Shown here: in pieces, positions 11,269-24,022 of the stretch
Layout: each line of letters starts with the position of its first letter
Numbering within the stretch: position 1 is the stretch's first letter
Assembly (NCBI GenBank): GCA_003956705.1
Contig: QZCP01000005.1
Location: forward strand, 1-64,000
From: Brevipalpus yothersi
Taxonomy: Eukaryota > Arthropoda > Arachnida > Trombidiformes > Tenuipalpidae
Reading direction: 5' to 3'
DNA length: 64,000 nt
Notes under the pieces: model-generated
The model's input: the letters and a program-made list of their open reading frames with translations, nothing else
Database searches by the model: none
Told to the model about the DNA's origin: nothing
Program-made: the position numbers and the translations under genes

Positions 11269-11860
11269 ATCTAGGTAATGCGATGGTGAATCTAACCACT
11301 TGGGATCTGGTATTTGACCGCAAACAAAGCAATGTTCCTCTATTCACCCATATGAGGAGTCACGATAGATATCCTTATTTTAGCGGAAAAATCTCATAGA
11401 TTCACCAGCGATTAATTCAAAATTATATTATGATTGTTGATTTCTCCACTAGCGATCATTGTAAGTTGATCACAGTAGCTTTCGCTCTTCATGCATTGTA
11501 GTCCATACAACTGAAACTCATGGAGATGGGGGATTCTTCCCCTCCATTGTGTTGCATAAACAGCATGCAACATGAGATGTGATATTATAGTTGATAATAA
11601 TGCTTTTGCGAGTGTATGAAGATGTTTGGTCATAGAGTGCGATGCACCGTCAGGTCAGAACTTGCCAAAATGCGCCGATGGGCTATTCATACCACTTTTC
11701 TGATCTGAGTTTGTCAACAAGAACATGTTTTTTCAGCATGAATAGTCCCTCTCACTCAGTGGAAATTTTTTGAGGTATTGAAGGAAAATGATGTTCCCAG
11801 AAGAACAATGGACGAGATGAAATGCGTAGCGAATGGGAATGAGAATCGCAATCCATATTC

Positions 11861-12605
11861 GATAGTATTCCTTTCTCTTTTTCTTGTTTACTTCTGTTAC
11901 CTTCATCTAAAATAGTTTCTCAATTTCTACNNNNNNNNNNNNNNNNNNNNNNNNNNNNNNNNNNNNNNNNNNNNNNNNNNNNNNNNNNNNNNNNNNNNNN
12001 NNNNNNNNNNNNNNNNNNNNNNNNNNNNNNNNNNNNNNNNNNNNNNNNNNNNNNNNNNNNNNNNNNNNNNNNNNNNNNNNNNNNNNNNNNNNNNNNNNNN
12101 NNNNNNNNNNNNNNNNNNNNNNNNNNNNNNNNNNNNNNNNNNNNNNNNNNNNNNNNNNNNNNNNNNNNNNNNNNNNNNNNNNNNNNNNNNNNNNNNNNNN
12201 NNNNNNNNNNNNNNNNNNNNNNNNNNNNNNNACGAATCTGATCATGATCTGATTCTTCATTGATATTGGCTTTCAAAGGATGAGCGAGTCAGTGCATGGT
12301 CATACAAATAATCATTCCAATTCTTAGATACCATTCTTCAATTTTCACTCAAATCATGCTCCAACTTAAGTGAAAGTTTTTTCTCATCGGATTTGGAGAT
12401 GATACATTCATGTCAATAGGTCGAAGCATCAAAATTCATCTCCTCTGGATGCAACCATCACGCTCTCACTTCGTAATGCTAATCATCATGAGCTGATTGC
12501 TTGCTGCCAGCATGATGATAGCTGCTCAGAAGAGGCCCCATGTTTCTAATTACTCTGATATCCCGAAGGAGGAGAGATATCATCCACTCTACTGCACTGT
12601 TCCAA
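11861..12605. repeat. Duplicated block, copy 2 (contains the assembly gap)
   Basis: Homologous to 8680-9110. The left part (to TTCTCAATTTCTAC) and right part (from ACGAATCTGATCATG) match sequence that in copy 1 is contiguous or nearly so. The 301 Ns between them therefore have little or no counterpart. Confidence 0.75.
11931..12231. other. Assembly gap (301 N)
   Basis: Run of N. ORFs calculated across it are artefacts. Confidence 0.98.
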
Positions 12606-12810
12606 TTCTCACTTGCTTCTCCTCATCAGATTTGGAGATGATACATTCATGTCAATAGGTCGAAGCATCCAAATTCATCTCCTTTGGATGCAACCACCAA
12701 GCTGCCACTTCGTAATGCTAATCATCATGGGCTTATTGCTTGCTGCTAGCATGATGATAGCTGCTCGGAAGGGGTCCCATGTTCCTATTTACTTCCATGT
12801 TCCGAGGAAG
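12606..12810. repeat. Duplicated block, partial third copy
   Basis: Starts abruptly with a CTCATCAGATTTGGAGATG phrase and repeats 12385-12590. A fainter fourth relative may lie at about 13075-13250 (CTCATCTGATTTGGTGATTA). The reading frame here happens to be open (81 residues), but it is closed in the other copies. Confidence 0.7.
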
Positions 12811-15800
12811 AGAAGAGGTATCCTTCACTCCAACACATTGTCTCGGTATATTTCCTAAGATTCTGAACCTGAAAATTTTTTGCACAATCATAAAGATCCG
12901 AGGTGAAAGTCAAGTTGCTACACTATGACACTCTATGCTCTTTTTCAATCATCATCACTTTCAATTCTCATCAAATTGTCTATCTTTAGGACAAACTTGC
13001 TCATTTTTCTTAACAGATTTCTACCGTTATCATCAAATCCGATTAATGTTGTTGCTGATACTCTTGCTAGCTCCCTCATCTGATTTGGTGATTATGAAAG
13101 TAGATTAATGGGTCAAAGGATCATAATTTTCTTCATCTAGATGTGAGTAGCATACTGTAAGCTTGTGCTGCAAGAACGTCAGATCATGAGATGCTCTGCT
13201 AGCAACATGGGGAATGAGAAACTGGGGCCCCATTTGATGTGTCAACTCATATTCAGGAAGAGTGTAAAGCTTCCTCTCTCTTCATCATTTCTCCTTCATT
13301 TCGAGCCGAAATAATCTTAATAGATCTATCCGATAGAAATGCGAGCTAGATGCATAGCCAAACTATGATGAAAACTGATACTTTCGTCCATTTTCTCTCT
13401 GGAAGATAATAAAACATTATGGATGTTTTCCAGAAGCTCCAATACCATGACAGACATAGACATACGAGAATGTCCACATTACTAGGAGTCAGGTCATTGG
13501 AGAGGAAGTTATACTACGAAAACCAATGAAAACCAGCTCTCAAGGAGTTCAGTTGATAGGTTGCTCAAAGAAGGGCCTCTTTTCTGACATTTCCTCCGTT
13601 TTCTATCACAGCTAACTCATTTCATGGACTAATCTCAATTCCTTATTCGATCTATTGATACAATCATGAGTTCATCTTGATTCTGTAGATACTGGAAAGA
13701 TGGAAAAGAGAAAACGATTAAAAACCAACACAGAATGGAAATGGTGAGGCTCAGCAACTTGAGATCTTCATATGATTGACTTTCTTGAGGCATTAGAAAA
13801 TTGAATCGTATCAAGAGTTTGAAGAAATTCTTTATCATGAATTTCGCTCCTGTCCATTCGTTGTTTCACAACATCTCATTAACGAATTCAGTTATCAAAC
13901 CTAAACATTTGAGGACAATATTTTTTGGTCAGATTGCTTTCTCCTCGCCTCCAAAAATCTCAGCCCATTTCAGTTCGGATAATGGCAGCAATTTTGCGTA
14001 TTTTTTGACGATTTAGCACGCAAGAATGATATGATAATCACAGATTATAGTATTGGCCCACATCAAGTCCCATAGATTTTGTGGAAGAGAAAGATCTCCT
14101 AACAAGTTGGAACTGATTGAAAATACTCATGGAGCTTGAATATAGCTGATAAATCGATCTTTCAGCACTATTGAATGAGATTTGGCAATATGGCTTCAGC
14201 TCGACCATCGCTTAAGATTTCTATCACCATATGAAAGCGTTCCATGGGCCTGAGTCATGGTGTTTAGGTGCCCAAAAATGAGGAAAGGTAAAAATACTAC
14301 TATAAAAATCGAGAAGATATTTCCAGTGTGGTGATTCTCTTTTTTCCGGTTTTTCGTGTTGTTTCCAATTCTTTGATACTTTGATTATATCTCGCATCAG
14401 AATTGCAATCTTCTTCCGATTGATCTCAAAAGATCTCACAAGCCTCAGGTACCATTGATGCCAACCACTTCTCTAGAGCTTGAGGATTCGTTCATTAGAC
14501 GATCTTCAGATGTAGAATGATCAGGGAAAATCTCACTTCATAAGCTCAACTCTCATAATTTGCTGGAAGACAAACATCTCGGTGAGTCAATTCAAGAAGT
14601 TTCACATTTTCGAACCACCCAATGATCAGCATTAGCATTGGTCAACAAATTGAATCGAATAATACCAGTTGGAGATAATGTAATTGTAGTCTTCCAATCG
14701 GGAAGGTTGATGTATGAACTTTTTCGACTGTTCACAGTTGTGATCAATCCTGGGCAACTTTGATAGGGTCTGATACCATCATTGTTGAGAAAATTCTCAA
14801 CTTTCTAATCTTTAAGAAGATTTTTGAGACTCGACTGTTCAATCAGACTCACATCTTTCAATGGGAATTTGTTCTTGAGATTGACTGCAATATCCCAGCT
14901 CAATCTTTAGTTTGCTGTGAAGACGAGTGGATTGATAACATCAATTTCAAATTATGAAATATTATCAATATGATCTGATTTACTCACGTTTGAGTGAAGC
15001 AAAGACGAATGAGTAATTCCTAATATCATTTGACTATTTCTCGGACCAGTTGGGCTACTGTTGGACTTGAGTCAATCTGCTCTCCGTCTTTGCAATACGG
15101 TTTGTTTGGCAAATTGATCCTGTCCATAATCATTTGAGAGGATTGTCAATCTCACGTGAAATAATTAACCGATAGTCCAAGGTGAAAAAGGATGAAAACG
15201 AAACAATCAAGGGCCAATTATTAGAAGGAAGACTTTTTCAAAGATTATGATAAAATTGATCAACGAAAATCCATCATCTCATCATTAACATCACGGTCAT
15301 TTTTCCAATCGTTTTGTCCTGTAAATTTTGGATGGATTAAAACTGATCTTCCATTAGCCACTGATAACAGCCCACTATTCTTACCGTTCCTGGTTATCTT
15401 ATGATGATGAATTGTTCATTCATTGTCTGTCCATTAGCTTCCCATCATTCATCAACTTTTTCATCATTTGTCCACAAGAATGTTGTACATCATTCCTGGG
15501 CTTGCTCACCGCCACAGAAATTTTCTTCTTTCTTCTACATATTTCGACGCACCACTTGTGCATACCTCCGATGAATTTCTCTCAAGAGCTGCCTTGATTA
15601 TTCATCATCAGGATGTGACCTGTTGTAGGTGAAAGGACAAGGAGAGGTGAACCTTCATATCGTATTTGAATGAATATTCGACTTGAGTTGAAACTCTTTC
15701 GGTGAGGGAATTACTTAGAATTCCGCAACTGAGGAGCTGAGGTGATTTTGGATATCTGATTGGTCTATGAAAAGATTGTTATTCATTGAATCCTTGACAA

Positions 15801-16470
15801 AGGAACTTTATGTCAATTTTTCCAATCAGGGAGATGGAGTGATTCTGAGCGGCAAGATGGTCAATGAGCAGATTCACAGAACAACCAGATCGAGAGTTCT
15901 CCCTGATTTTACAGCCCTTAATTTGAACATCAATCAATGAGCACACCAAGCTTCGATGATTCTACGATAAGGATCACAGAAAAAATTTTGGGGTTGAATT
16001 GATCACTCGATCATCAATGTCACTAAATAGCATCAACAGTACAGATGCTACTGCGAATGAAGCTGAGCCAATTGAATCTTCTAAAGCAGTATGGAAAGTA
16101 AAGCTGAATTAGCGGGATTTTAACCTTTTTTCCAATGAAGATGAACCAAAGTGTAACAGATCTTGGTTAGGATTGACATTTGAAAAACCGCTGCTACCAA
16201 GTAGCTAGTGGAAAATAGCAGTGTCATTGTGAATCGATCATGGACGAGTTTGATGGGAAAAATAAATAGAATATGACTAAGAATGGGAAGACATAACAGC
16301 AATCGAGCCATAATGAAGTGAGCACCTTGGGACGGACAAGAAACTAAAAGATCAATTGAATTTGAATTGAAATGCGAGGTATAAAATCTAACCACAAAAC
16401 TTACTTGCTTCATTGAAGGAAACTTTTCCAGGATAACTGCAGACATTCTTATAACATTCTGGTGGACCTT
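12811..16470. other. Gene-poor region
   Basis: About 3.6 kb without a gene I can support. There are only short ORFs with no shared family, no splice-consistent series and no obvious simple repeat. Confidence 0.45.
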
Positions 16471-16479
16471 TTTTGGGGA

Positions 16480-16678
16480 TATTCTGAACAATTCAGCATT
16501 GCACCAGTATTCAGAAAGCGGATCTATCATGTGGTTTTCAATATGGCCACTAATAGTATTCGATCGCTTATTTGTTGTGGCTCATGGTAAGCTCTGGTCT
16601 TTTTTCTTGGATGTAAATCCTCCGTTTTCAGTTTCAATTTCCTGGGTTGTTACTCACTGTGCTCTTCATTATGATTGA
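16480..16678 (+). pseudogene. Decayed copy of the small membrane-protein gene
   Basis: The plus strand is related to the coding strand of the intact genes at 44.9 and 54.8 kb. It shares the GAGCCACAACnAATnAGCGATC stretch when read on the minus strand. It ends in codons for a WVVTHCALHYD-type C-terminus followed by TGA, against WAITHYALYYD in the intact copies. Upstream codons are interrupted by stops and length changes. It lies tail to tail with the Gemin2 relic at 16.7-17.4 kb, the same arrangement as in the two duplicated units. Confidence 0.65.
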
Positions 16679-16734
16679 TGTGAGAGACTCTTCATTCCCT
16701 CCCACAGTATCATCTTGCGAATATTCATGGTTGG

Positions 16735-17360
16735 AACAGACTCCGATCACTGTAATGATGAAATTGAGAGAATTTATGAGAGATTCATATTGACTGATAT
16801 AATGCTAAGATCGAATAAAACTACATATTCTTGTCAGCCAACGAATTATACGAAAGTAATCTGGTTGAAAAGGCTCTTATATGCAACTCAGTGAAGAGTA
16901 TGCCTAAATACCAGAACGAGGAGAGTAGCCTTCTCGATGCATCGAATCAATCAGACTCTTTATTATTTGAATAATTGAACTTTGTTGCAACAACAGTATC
17001 GCAGTTAATTTCATTACCAATCCAATAAAACAGGGAAGGCTAGTTTAGGCTTTTCCACACAATCTTCACTTTGACTGGTTCCACCTTCCTCTGTTCCACA
17101 CTTTTTCTTAACATAATTCATTGATCACCGGGTGAAAACAAATCTTGCTGGAACAATACTCCTACTTGTATGTTATCTGAAGATTTACCCGAATCAATAA
17201 CGGCACTAAAAACTTTGGAATTTTTTCGCTTCTATCCCAGAAAAAGAAGTATTCTTTCGAAAAATAATCTTACATGAATCATTATGTCATGATCAGCTCA
17301 ATACTTACCGAACTGACAAGAAATTGTGTTGTGTAATGTGAAGCTTTTGGAAAATGTGAA
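16735..17360 (-). pseudogene. GEMIN2: Gemin2 pseudogene (exon 2 remnant)
   Basis: The minus strand matches the Gemin2 gene at 37.7-38.6 kb. It has the exon 1 tail with donor at about 17305-17320, an acceptor-like TTTCTGG replacing TTTCTCTAG, and the ATAGAAGCGAAAA start of exon 2. The KSSDN region and the C-terminal part with the GAGAGTAGCCTTCTC stretch follow, seen in plus orientation. Several small insertions and deletions destroy the frame and most of the central SVEWRQYVVNQF region is missing. The start of exon 1 is not seen. Confidence 0.7.
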
Positions 17361-17799
17361 AAATGAAGCTTAATTACTTACTATATTAGCTTAATTTGGT
17401 TAAATTGAATCAAAACTCCATGAAATACAGATGGTGCTGATCCGATGGACAACTTGTTCAGGTAATCGAATTGTGATTAGATAATCCATGTGATAATCCT
17501 CATCTGAAGTCTAACTCTGGACATATTTTTTGACTCACCCAGTATATATAGTTTGATCACTAGGCCAGTTTCCGGGTCCACCTTCACCCAAGAGAACATT
17601 GTGACAAATTGCAGTCAATACAGACTTTTCAGTCACATTTGTTGGATTCATTGAGCCCTTAAGGATCACATTTACATCTATTCAACAACTTATTTGTTTC
17701 ATTAATTGAACAATTAATAAGAACATAATTATTCACAAACCAGCAAACACACCAGCCATCAACATCTCACCACAACGAATTGTTGTCAACAATTAACAC

Positions 17800-17990
17800 T
17801 TGCGCTCATGCTCTTATAGCAAAGGCAATCGTATCATGTAACCATGGATAAACCGTTACTGATGCCGTTAGCGGGAGTTGATTGACTATGAATATTGATT
17901 ATGATTATCCTTGTATAAAAGATAACTTGTTAGGCGAAAAAATGACGATTGACTTTCAATGGTGTTAGGCGAGTTCGAGGGTAACATCAG
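17800..17990 (-). repeat. Gemin2-associated 5' flank fragment
   Basis: Reverse complement of the block found at about 43620-43750, 50330-50460 and 53550-53700. It shares the phrases CTAACGGCATnAGTAACGG, TTTATCCATGGTTACATGAT and ACTTTGATnATTGAT-like sequence. It is inserted between two Gemin2 relics. Confidence 0.6.
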
Positions 17991-18810
17991 ATGACCTGAT
18001 ATCATGCTTATATCGAATAAAACTAAATATTATTGTTAGTCGATAAAAAATACGAAAATACAATGTTGTGCGGTTACATGGGCTCTCATATGCATCTTAA
18101 CGACGAGTTTGCCCACATAGCAGAACAATGAGAATGGTTTTCTCTATAAATCAAATCAATTAGACTCCTTATCATGAGAACAGGTAAACAATTGTTACAA
18201 TAACAGCATCACAGATGATTTTGGTACCAATTCAGTAAAAACAGGAGAGACTAGCCAAGTTTTTTCTCACAATCTTGATCTTCACTTTCACTTGATCCAC
18301 TTTCCTCTGTTTCACTTTTTTCTCAACACAACTCAAAACCGTTCCTCTGATAATGTTCTTCCATCGAGCCAGATCACTGAACTTTGGTAGTGAACTCTTC
18401 ATTTCGGCTTTCCATCGGTGGAGATTCCTTTGGCTTCTCTTGTGGCTACTTTTTTTCAAACTTTGACGAATTGATTAACCACTCGAAAGCTATCATAATT
18501 GATTGATCAGCGGGCGAAAACCAATCTTGCTGGAACGATACTCCTACTTGGATGTCATCTGGAGATTTAACCAAATCAATAATAACATTAACAAATTTGG
18601 AATTTTTTCGCTTCTATCCTAGAGAAAGAAGTATTTTTTCAAAAAATAATCTTGCATGAATCATCATGTCATGATCAGCTCAATACTCGCCAAACTCTCT
18701 GTAAATAATCGCTTCCATTAGCCGGTGGACAAGATAACTCTGTATGCCCATAGGCAATCGGCAGTATTAGCTTCAAGATTTCCAACTCATCATCACTATC
18801 ATAGCTCATA
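17960..18810 (-). pseudogene. GEMIN2: Gemin2 pseudogene with both exons
   Basis: Exon 1 is nearly complete: ATG at 18809, reading MSYDSDDELEILK and ending GSDYLQRV. The donor is GCGAGT instead of GTGAGT. The acceptor TTTCTCTAG and the start of exon 2 (ATAGAAGCGAAAA) are present at about 18600-18625. After that the frame breaks repeatedly. The conserved FSDLARWKNIIRGT segment (about 18340-18400) is readable but out of register with exon 1, and the serine/acidic region is shortened. The C-terminal half is barely recognisable. Loss of frame with retention of the intron shows a DNA-level duplicate, not a retrocopy. Confidence 0.75.
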
Positions 18811-19203
18811 ATGGAATGATGATGTTGATAATTAGATTCAATCGTGATTATTACAATTGTTAGATCCAAAAATCAATTTACTGTTCGAAACTTTTGGAAA
18901 AAAATTTTAACAAACTTCTCTGTCATATTTGCACAATAACCCTAGTGCACATGTTCATGGATAAACCGTCACGAATTTGACATCGTTCTGATTAAATATT
19001 CAGATGCCACCAAAAGAGATTGATTTTATGCATGTAAACTAACATTCAGTCTCAATTCTATTATGATTTTTGTCCTAACATGACAGTAGACAATCATGTA
19101 TATATGGCAAGCAATAAGTATCGATCAGCATTACCACTTGTTGTATTCACCCAAAACTGTTGCCACTCTAAATGTTGGACCCTATAAAGATCATCATCAC
19201 AAG

Positions 19204-19339
19204 TCTCTTTCTCTTTCTCTTTCTCTTTCTCTTTCTCTTTCTCTTTCTCTTTCTCTTTCTCTTTCTCTTTCTCTTTCTCTTTCTCTTTCTCTTTCTCTTT
19301 CTCTTTCTCTTTCTCTTTCTCTTTCTCTTTCTCTTTCTC
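19204..19339. repeat. (TCTCTT)n hexanucleotide microsatellite
   Basis: About 22 uninterrupted copies of a six-base unit. Because the unit is a multiple of three, all frames stay open (LSLSLS, FLFLFL or RKRKRK), which produces spurious long ORFs on both strands. Confidence 0.95.
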
Positions 19340-20962
19340 ACTAACTCACTAACTCCTGATTGAAAACAATATCTAGCAGATAAGTGGATACTCTGCCTCA
19401 GTGAATTCAACTAAAACGCTTATGAGCTGCGCAGTATGCCAATTAAATCACCATTACTTCTCACCTGAAGGTCATCAATTGCGAAAAATCAATGAATCCA
19501 AGTTTTTCAAAGTTTTTAGGGTGAAAATCTCATTTTTTCTGCTCATTTTCTCAAATCATTCGTGTTGTTCCAACAGTTCTTCGCAAGGTAGTATGCATAG
19601 ATCGTGAGCTAGCCCTCCACAGCCTAATGAAAGTAACAATAAGAATATGGATATTCTCAGGTGAATTACGTACTCTCCAAAGAGCCATCGAGTAGATTGG
19701 AAGATCTCAACAAGATCATTGGCCATCAATCTGGAAGTATATGTCTTTCCCTCATGATAACATTATGATCTCAGAGTGAGGAGCTTCTATTTTCACGTTG
19801 ATTAAAGTGAACACTCAACAATCGGAAGTTAAGAAGTCAACCTAGTATTTATCTGCGGAACAGTCTTCAATTATGCTAATTGATCATTTCTTTAATACTG
19901 TTTTTACTTTAATACAATTGATGGGTATCTCACATATACCCTTTACATTACAATTTCCATCGTGTCCCAATCCCTTTTTTCTATCAAAATTGGGAAAAAC
20001 TTTGAAGCAGAAAATTTCTGGTCTTGCCAAGAATCCTAATCATTCAAGATTGGAAAATAGTTCGAGAAGAAAACAGGCACAGAATTTTTGACACATTCAT
20101 CTTCTTATCTGTCTATAAGGACCCAGACACGACTGTGGGCTCCATTGCTCTGGCCATGTTGTGGTGACCGAGTTGAAGCTTTCCTCAAAGTTGAGAAATG
20201 ATCCATCGAATGATCTCATGTCCCCAATTAAACATCGAGAGGAACTTATTTCACCTGACCTTTCACCTCTAGATTTGGCGAGGCATACTTGAAAAATGGA
20301 ATTGTAAGCAAAAGAGCAGGTATATACAGTCATTGAAGTTTGAGAAGAGACACATTCAGAATTGAGTGGAGGAGTTTCAGAAAAGAGAGAAGAGTTATCC
20401 TTGGAGAGATTGGAATCGAGTCCGATTTCAGAAAGAAGTGAAGAACTCTGCTAAAACAGAGAAGGCTTTCCGGGAAAGGGTGAAGAGATCGACTCCTTGA
20501 CACTGTGTAAGCGAGTGTGGTCAGAGAATGACCATTTTATTCAATGGCGAAAAACTTGTCTGATCGGTATTTTTGGCGCTCGTGTTGATCTTTCTTCGTC
20601 CATTCCAGAAAGACTTTCGCTGTTTCCGAAAACCTCTTCACTCTTTCGAAAGTCGACCAAATTTTCAATCCCCTCACTCGGATCTTCTTCTTCCTTTCTT
20701 GAAGGTTCTTCATTCTTTCCTAAAAGTTCTCTCCTCAAAAGTGAATGACTGTACCTTACATCATCATCTCTTATTTTTACTGGCTCATCCAACCATAGCG
20801 TTCTGGCGACGACTGGTATGTTGTTGCGTAGAATTTTGTATTGCCAATGTTTACTGGGTTGGTGTCAAGTTTTACTTTGGCCACTTTTGCTGGAGAAAGA
20901 GGTTTGAGTTGAGTGATGATATTTATTCGGTTGTTGTATCTGTTTCAAGAGTGGGCATAATT

Positions 20963-21089
<127 letters not shown>

Positions 21090-21733
21090 CTTTCTACGAA
21101 TAATATTCGAACTGTTAGAACAACTTATTCAGCCCTGGAGGTGAACTAGAAGTAAATCAATCTTTCTCAGCCGATCAGTAAGCATAAATATATTGAGCCG
21201 TTTTTTTGTGCTCATCCTTTCATGAGTCGACCTCGAGTGGAATTAAATATTTTTCTACTCAAAAAGAAACTTACAATTCATAGAAGCTTACCCAGAAAAT
21301 TTGGGTGAGGAAATCTGAATAGTTTGAAACTTATTCATGTAAGAAGAGAGTTGAAAAATTTAGGGACTGAATCACATCGTTCTTCTGAATAAAACAAATT
21401 GTAAAACATTCGGTGAAATCTCGCAATTCAGAATGACTTTGCATTGAATCATGAATGATATTTTTTAAGGTAGCCATTTCAAGAAGAGAAGGTGTATCAA
21501 AACTGAATTAAGTTGAGGACCCATTCAGATGATCCAACACTAGACAAGAAAAACAAACACTTTATCGTTCACTATTGAAGAAATATTTCCTAGCTTTCCT
21601 CGAGATGCTGGATGTCAATGGAAAAACATAAATGATGATTAATTGAGGCAATTTGATCTTTCCGTTCGACAATATCTTCTCCTGACGCTTCTGATCCCTG
21701 ATTTCTCCGTTAACTTGCAAAATCGGTGACTCA

Positions 21734-21758
21734 GTGATCATCACTGAGTGATGATCAC
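21734..21758. repeat. Perfect 25-bp palindrome
   Basis: Twelve-base arms GTGATCATCACT face their complement around one G. A half-matching phrase, TGATCATCACTGAGTG, recurs at about 31786. Confidence 0.9.
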
Positions 21759-22531
21759 ATGTAGTATCGGAGGTCATCAAATATCGTTTTGGGGAGGAAC
21801 TTTCCCATGCATTGTTTGTAGAAAAAATTCTTCTCTCGTCACATTCTAGATAAAGATCAAATCCTATGACAATACTAGTACCTAAACGCTTGATGCATGA
21901 TGCTATGCGTGATCCATTGGAAAAGAATAGGAATGAAAAATTATCAAGCTATTGATTATTGTCAAAGCAATAGTTGTAACGACACATGGGGATGACAAAC
22001 AAAAAATAGAATAAAGAACAGTAGCCAAAAATGGCTGTTTCTGGCCCCAGCTGGGAAAGATCTGAATTTTATCTTCCCTTATCTTTTTCTTGATGAGAAA
22101 CACGACGAGTCATTTCAAGTCTCTATCTTCAACCGTTCCAGAGATATGAGTGCCAACGTTTTTGAGCCCTGTTTGACCCTCGAGAAGCTCAACTCCTTCC
22201 GATCTCGATGAAATAGAGTTTTCTCAGAAGGTCTATGTTATTTCCATCCCATGAAGGTACTCAATATCAGATAAAATATCTCCTCGATAAGATAAAATGT
22301 CAAACTCGTTTCTAGATCAAAAATATCATATTTCCGAAAAAAGGCTTGACAACAAAACCAAGCTTGCACGTCATGATGGACAAACGGTGTTCAACATATG
22401 AATGGAGTCTTATCTCTCAAATCAGGGAACTCCTTGAGATATTAAGGAATACTGATTTCAGCCCATATCCATGCTGCCTCTTGGCTAACTAAGCCTAACC
22501 GGAAGTGGAACTGCTGAAGTGCGCCTGATAC

Positions 22532-22803
22532 ACCTGATAATGTTAAATATAAAGCAAGAAAAAAATTTCCTGATAAAGTTCTAGTATGGATAGCGATTTC
22601 AGAACGAGGTCTCTCGAAGCCGTTCATCATCCGGCAAAAATCGGTATCAATCAATCAGGACAATTACTTACTCGAGTGTGTGGCCAAAAGACTCAACGAA
22701 TTTATCAAAAATGATCATTCCGACTGTGAACATATTTTTTGGCCTGATCTTGCTTCGTCTCATTATGCTAAAGCGGTCACAAAGTGGATGGGTGAAAATG
22801 ATA
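22532..22803 (+). pseudogene. Tc1/mariner transposase relic, 5' part
   Basis: The plus strand reads in one frame through transposase landmarks: VLVWIAISERGLSKPFII, then NYLLECVAKRLNEFI, then the motif IFWPDLASSHYAKAVTKW that carries the second catalytic aspartate of the DDE/D triad (in WPD). The N-terminal DNA-binding half and the first catalytic aspartate are not recognised upstream. The frame is cut at MGEND by the LTR retrotransposon and resumes after it at 28508. This is a dead element used as an insertion target. Confidence 0.85.
22800..22803. repeat. Target-site duplication GATA, left
   Basis: GATA immediately precedes the 5' LTR and is repeated immediately after the 3' LTR. The next T could also belong to the duplication, because the LTR itself starts with T. 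Confidence 0.85.
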
Positions 22804-23212
22804 TGTAAGGATTTGAGTTTTCTCCAAGAAAGATCCAGAAACATTGAATGACACGTCGATTAACGGATGAACACTATAGCATCAGCAGTATTAATTATTA
22901 ATTATCCGGAAGCGCAACCCTCTGATCACACGATTTAGTATATTTAATTCTCACTCAACTGTTCCTATTATGATCCTCAATTTAGTATAAAAGCAACAGC
23001 TACATAATATCCATAATTCATTATTATAATACATGTCCAACTGAATATAACCAATATTAGATCCAATAGTGAAAACTCCATCTCTCAATTGTTAAATCTT
23101 AATTACTAACTGAATTAGTATTTCTGTGTTTAATTATAATTCAATAATTGATCCTAAATCAAAGTTTCCATCTTCCGAAGGAGAATTCATTCTAACCGCC
23201 AAAAAACTTACA
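22804..23212 (+). repeat. 5' LTR
   Basis: 409 bp, TG...CA. It differs from the 3' LTR at two noticed positions (TTAATTATTAA against TTAATCATTAA, and TTCTGTGTTT against TTCTGCGTTT). It contains AT-rich sequence with several TATAA-like words but no certain promoter. Confidence 0.95.
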
Positions 23213-24022
23213 TTCCGCCGAGACTTTTTCGGTTTCGCTATGTTCATGCTCCCTGAGCTTATTCACACACTGCTTACCGGTGTTTTCCAGTGAACAAAGA
23301 CTTTTGAAATCCTTTCACTGGCCATCTTGCCTTCATGTCATCTCAAAGAGTGAATTCCTTTCAGACGATCATTTGTTCCATAATTGATCTGATTTATCCG
23401 ATAATATTGACAATTTTGAATACAATAGTCCCATCATTATATTCAGCTTCTTTCCTGGCTTTGGTGGATGTTTTATATTCTTCTGGTCAACTAAAATATA
23501 CAGCAAATTGTCTTACTGTGCTTTTGTTGATCATTTTTGGATATTAACTGATTCTGGTTCTCGTGTTCAATCTTCTCATTTATGACATTCCATTAATTCA
23601 ATTATTTCCAAATTTGGTTCTTAGTTTGGAGTTCATTAACTTTCTTTTCGAACTCATCTTCTTCATCATTATCTCCAATCAAACAGTTGTTTTGGTTTGA
23701 ATCATCTTCCATCCTGGTTCTATTGTGGAGCTATTCACATCATTGTGCTGTTGTTCACGTTTGGATTGTATTGATTCCATCTTACAAACAATCTCAACTT
23801 ACAAATTGGATCAACTCTACATTAATTTGAATAATTGGATTCATCAGTTATGAGTTATTCATTTCAACGAGGAGAGTGATTCGTATTTGATCGTTGGTCA
23901 AGAACATCGATGATATAAAACATATCAATTTTGGTTCCAAATTAGATCGAATATCCTATCAAATTCAATCATCAAGTCCACGAACAATCAGTCGCATCAA
24001 GCTCCACTTATTCAGGTCCAAG
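23213..24022 (+). other. Retrotransposon leader
   Basis: About 810 bp between the 5' LTR and the first in-frame ATG of gag. The first bases (TTCCGCCGAGACTTTTTCGG) do not begin with TGG, so the tRNA primer, if any, cannot be named. A 70-residue ORF at 23335 has no family similarity and is taken as chance. Confidence 0.7.

Noticed and set aside
11907..12276. ORFs spanning the N gap
   Set aside because: Consist almost entirely of unknown residues.
12613..12858. 81-codon ORF (LLLIRFGDDTFMSIG...)
   Set aside because: The same sequence at 8.9 and 12.4 kb is closed by stops in this frame, so there is no sign of coding constraint.
16120..16530. 136-codon minus-strand ORF with hydrophobic segments
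   Set aside because: Its first part lies antisense to the decayed small membrane-protein gene (GAGCCACAACAAATAAGCGATC region). Splicing at the apparent GTAAGT/TTTTAG sites changes the frame and ends quickly.
19096..19410. Long ORFs encoding LSLSLS, FLFLFL and RKRKRK
   Set aside because: Products of a six-base microsatellite that keeps all frames open; not proteins.
23335..23547. 70-codon hydrophobic ORF in the retrotransposon leader
   Set aside because: Does not resemble any retroelement protein; position fits an untranslated leader.
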